The notes under the pieces: model-generated
The model's input: only the letters and a program-made list of their open reading frames with translations
What the model was told of the DNA's origin: nothing
Databases searched by the model: none
Shown: in pieces, positions 62,089 through 64,000 of the stretch
Layout of the letters: every line of letters begins with the position of its first letter
Position numbering within the stretch: position 1 is the stretch's first letter
Translations under genes and position numbers: made by a program
From: Streptomyces longwoodensis
GTDB lineage: Bacteria; Actinomycetota; Actinomycetes; Streptomycetales; Streptomycetaceae
Direction of reading: 5' to 3'
Assembly (NCBI RefSeq): GCF_001514125.1
Contig: NZ_KQ948567.1
Span: 1 to 64,000 of the forward strand
Length of the DNA: 64,000 nt

Positions 62089-62748
62089 CTATCCGGTGAT
62101 CCCGTACGATTCCGGGTCACGCCAGCGGTCGAACGGCCGGTCGAGGGTGTACTTGCCGTCGTCGCCCAGAACGAGCATGCGCATCTCCGCGTTCCCGGGA
62201 TTGGACAGCGACTCGAATTCGGCGACGGTCCAGTGGAACCAGCGCATGCAGAACAGGCGCATGGCCAGGCCGTGGGTGACGAGGAGGACGTTCGGCGGGT
62301 GGTCGGGGGCCTCGAAGCTGCGGAAGAGGCTCTCCAGGAAGTTGCCGACGCGGTCGTAGACGTCGGCGCCGCTCTCCCCCTGGGCGAAGCGGTAGAAGAA
62401 GTGCCCGTAGGCGTCGCGGTAGGCCTTCTGCAGGCGCACGTCGTCGCGGTCCTGCCAGTTCCCCCAGTCCTGCTCGCGCAGCCTGGGCTCCTCGCGCACG
62501 CGGATGAGCTCCTGGTCGAGGTGGAAGGCGCGCAGGGTCTCGTGCGTGCGCCGGTACGGGGAGACGTAGACGCTGATCTGCTCGCGCCCGAAGACTTCCC
62601 TCAGGGTCTTCCCGGTCTCCTCCGCCTGCCGCCACCCGCGCTCGGTCAGCGCGAGGGCGTGGTCGGGTTCACGCTCGTACACGGTGTCATCAACATTGCC
62701 CGTTGACTCCCCGTGGCGGACAAGGACGATGCGCCGTGGTCGTGCCAT
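62089..62748 (-). CDS. Histidine phosphatase family protein (phosphoglycerate mutase-like)
   Basis: 219 residues. The phosphate pocket is LVRHGESTGN with His12 as the nucleophile, followed by SPYRRTHETL, a catalytic Glu in the EEPRLREQDWGNW stretch, and LLVTHGLAMRLF. It acts as a phosphatase on an unknown small molecule. No ribosome site is seen. TAGTGT ends six bases before the ATG, which suggests a leaderless transcript. It likely heads an operon with the ADP-ribosylglycohydrolase gene. Confidence 0.9.
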   Translation of the reverse strand: MARPRRIVLVRHGESTGNVDDTVYEREPDHALALTERGWRQAEETGKTLREVFGREQISVYVSPYRRTHETLRAFHLDQELIRVREEPRLREQDWGNWQDRDDVRLQKAYRDAYGHFFYRFAQGESGADVYDRVGNFLESLFRSFEAPDHPPNVLLVTHGLAMRLFCMRWFHWTVAEFESLSNPGNAEMRMLVLGDDGKYTLDRPFDRWRDPESYGITG

Positions 62749-62846
62749 GCCAAAACACTAGATCGGATGGCGCGATTGCGAGCACTCGTGCGGGCCCCAT
62801 ACGGCGTACGTCACACCGAACGTGCTCCAGGGGTCACACGACGGCG

Positions 62847-63452
62847 TCAGACGGTCCAGGTGGGTTCCAGCTCGACGATGTCACCGGTGAGCGAGGCGAT
62901 GTCGGCCTCCGTCTGGGCGCGCAGGGAGAGCCGCTCGATGCGCTCGGTCCGGTACTTGCCGTGCTCGGCCTGCGAGCGCCACATCGACAGCACCAGGAAC
63001 TCGTTGCCGGGCGCCTCGGCGAACAGGCCGCGGATCATGCCGGGGGAACCGGCCATCGCGGGGTTCCAGACCTTCTCCTGCATCAGCGTGTAGTGCTCGG
63101 CCCGGTCCTCGTGGACGCGGCACAGCGCCACGCGCAGCAGGTCGGCGTCCGTGAAGCGGGGCTCGAAACCGGTCTTCACGTCGAAGCGGTAGTCGAAGAG
63201 CCGGGCCTGGACGTCCTTGAAGGTGCCGGCCTGCGCCGCCGCGAGGCGGTCGTGGGAGCGGGCCATGAAGGAGTCGTAGAAGGCGCGGCTCTCCCAGAAC
63301 GCGAAGACGTGGGCCACGGAAGGCCGTCGCCGGCTCCAGCCCCCGCCCTGTCCGCGAAACCCCGGCTCCCCCAGAAGCCCCGCCCACTTCCGCTGCCCGC
63401 GCTCGAAACCGCGGCGGTCCACCACGGTGCAGCGAATCCACTTGACCAGCAC
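62847..63452 (-). CDS. DUF4937/YdbC-like protein
   Basis: 201 residues from GTG 63452. The N-terminus VLVKWIRCTVVDRRGFERGQR and the WESRAFYDSFMARSHDRLA segment place it in a ferredoxin-like alpha/beta stress-responsive dimeric fold. The second half has another such module (LLRVALCRVHEDRAEHYTLMQEKVWNPAM, FLVLSMWRSQAEHGKY). No catalytic motif. Function unknown. Confidence 0.8.
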   Translation of the reverse strand: MLVKWIRCTVVDRRGFERGQRKWAGLLGEPGFRGQGGGWSRRRPSVAHVFAFWESRAFYDSFMARSHDRLAAAQAGTFKDVQARLFDYRFDVKTGFEPRFTDADLLRVALCRVHEDRAEHYTLMQEKVWNPAMAGSPGMIRGLFAEAPGNEFLVLSMWRSQAEHGKYRTERIERLSLRAQTEADIASLTGDIVELEPTWTV

Positions 63453-63630
63453 CGCGCCATCGTAAGGCCAGCGGGCGTGGCGTCGGTCACGCTGAGCGCA
63501 CCTCAGGCGCACCGACGCGTACGCGCGCGTGGCAGGATGGACAACCCGCCCCGGGGGTCGGTCAGTTACGGCCGACGACCGACCGGGAACGGGCAGTCGG
63601 GCACATGCGGAGACGGGGAAGGGGAGCCTG

Positions 63631-64000
63631 GTGAACGGTCTCAACAAGGGGATCCGCAAGGTCGAAGCCGCGGTGAAGTGGGATCCGAGCCCGGCCGGGC
63701 AGCCGCCCACCGACCTCGACATCGTGGCCGCCACCTACCTGGCGAGCGACCCGTACGGCGAACCCGCGTACGTCGTGCACTTCGACAGCCGGTCCCCCGA
63801 CGGCACGATCTACCTCAACCGGGACAGCACGGACGGCAAGGGCTTCGGCTGGGACGAGGTCCTCACGGTGGAGCTCGAGCGGCTGGACGCGCGGTACGCG
63901 CGCGTGGTGGTCGGTGTCGTGATCCAGCAGCGTCCCGCCCACCGCACGTTCGTGAGCGTGCTCAACCCGGGCTTCCGGGTGCGCGAGGGCTACTCCGTCC
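63631..64000 (+). CDS. TerD-family protein, N-terminal part (runs off the window)
   Basis: At least 123 residues from GTG 63631, preceded by GGGGAAGGGGAG. The peptide VNGLNKGIRKVEAAVKWDPS, the calcium-binding signature region GTIYLNRDSTDGKGFGWDE and VELERLDARYARVVVGVVIQQ are typical of the TerD/TerZ beta-sandwich family. These proteins bind calcium and are linked to stress and tellurite resistance and to differentiation in Streptomyces. The C-terminus is outside the window. Confidence 0.85.
   Translation, partial: MNGLNKGIRKVEAAVKWDPSPAGQPPTDLDIVAATYLASDPYGEPAYVVHFDSRSPDGTIYLNRDSTDGKGFGWDEVLTVELERLDARYARVVVGVVIQQRPAHRTFVSVLNPGFRVREGYSV

Overview
The window is high-GC DNA from a Streptomyces chromosome. 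The evidence is very strong third-position GC bias, frequent GTG/TTG starts, and a gene set specific to the genus: hrdB next to whiH, sepH, parE and parC, an HPr gene with a DasR-type box, and DUF574, DUF4192, DUF5998, DUF6082 and DUF7455 proteins. It looks like conserved chromosomal core. From memory the order is collinear with the stretch of S. coelicolor from hemH down past rnhB, but no alignment could be run. I found no insertion sequence, prophage, CRISPR array, rRNA or tRNA.

Layout. 1-8.1 kb: 5' end of ferrochelatase (-), an MFS exporter and a sugar-lactone oxidase (+), a Pro/Thr-rich membrane protein (-), sepH (+), a two-domain sulfurtransferase (-), a glyoxalase-like protein and a DUF574 methyltransferase (+). 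8-13.5 kb: a minus-strand run of thymidine kinase, a phosphodiesterase-fold protein, a DUF5998 protein and a large GNAT/acyl-CoA synthetase protein acetyltransferase. 13.6-16.3 kb: ptsH with a DasR box, a GntR/FCD regulator, and an M23 peptidase behind a c-di-AMP (ydaO-type) riboswitch. 16.3-23.1 kb: a GTG-overlapping pair of M16 peptidase-like genes, parC, and a CobW-family GTPase. 23.4-28.3 kb: two small unknown genes, a divergent pair of citrate synthase homologues (one carrying a DNA-binding domain), and an iron-box-preceded thioredoxin-fold ferredoxin-like gene.

28.4-39.1 kb is a regulatory and transport block. A CitA/DcuS-type kinase with its regulator faces a NitT/TauT-type ABC importer, beyond which lies a second, closely related orphan regulator. 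Next come a sodium:solute symporter with its DUF485 partner and a NarL-type two-component operon. 39.4-46.2 kb is the core block: parE, a small zinc-ribbon gene with a sigma-R-like promoter, a secreted trypsin-like protease, hrdB and whiH. 46.3-55.6 kb holds a one-piece ABC ATPase-permease with degenerate catalytic residues, a Nudix protein, a glycogen-debranching-like protein, a DUF4192 protein and a RecQ helicase whose C-terminus looks like a phosphoribosyltransferase. 56-64 kb holds two proteins of unknown function, rnhB, a TetR/MFS efflux pair with two clear operators, an ADP-ribosylglycohydrolase, a histidine phosphatase, a DUF4937-like protein and the start of a TerD-family gene.

Most transcription units are closed by strong GC hairpins without U-tracts. 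Many adjacent genes are joined by ATGA, GTGA or TGATG overlaps, which I used to fix starts. The signals most worth following are the RecQ-phosphoribosyltransferase fusion, the citrate synthase/HTH pair with its palindrome, the duplicated response regulators flanking the ABC importer, the degenerate ABC protein beside whiH, the UvrD-C-like protein beside rnhB, and the promoter and operator sites upstream of ptsH, parC, whiH, the DUF7455 gene and the iron-box gene.
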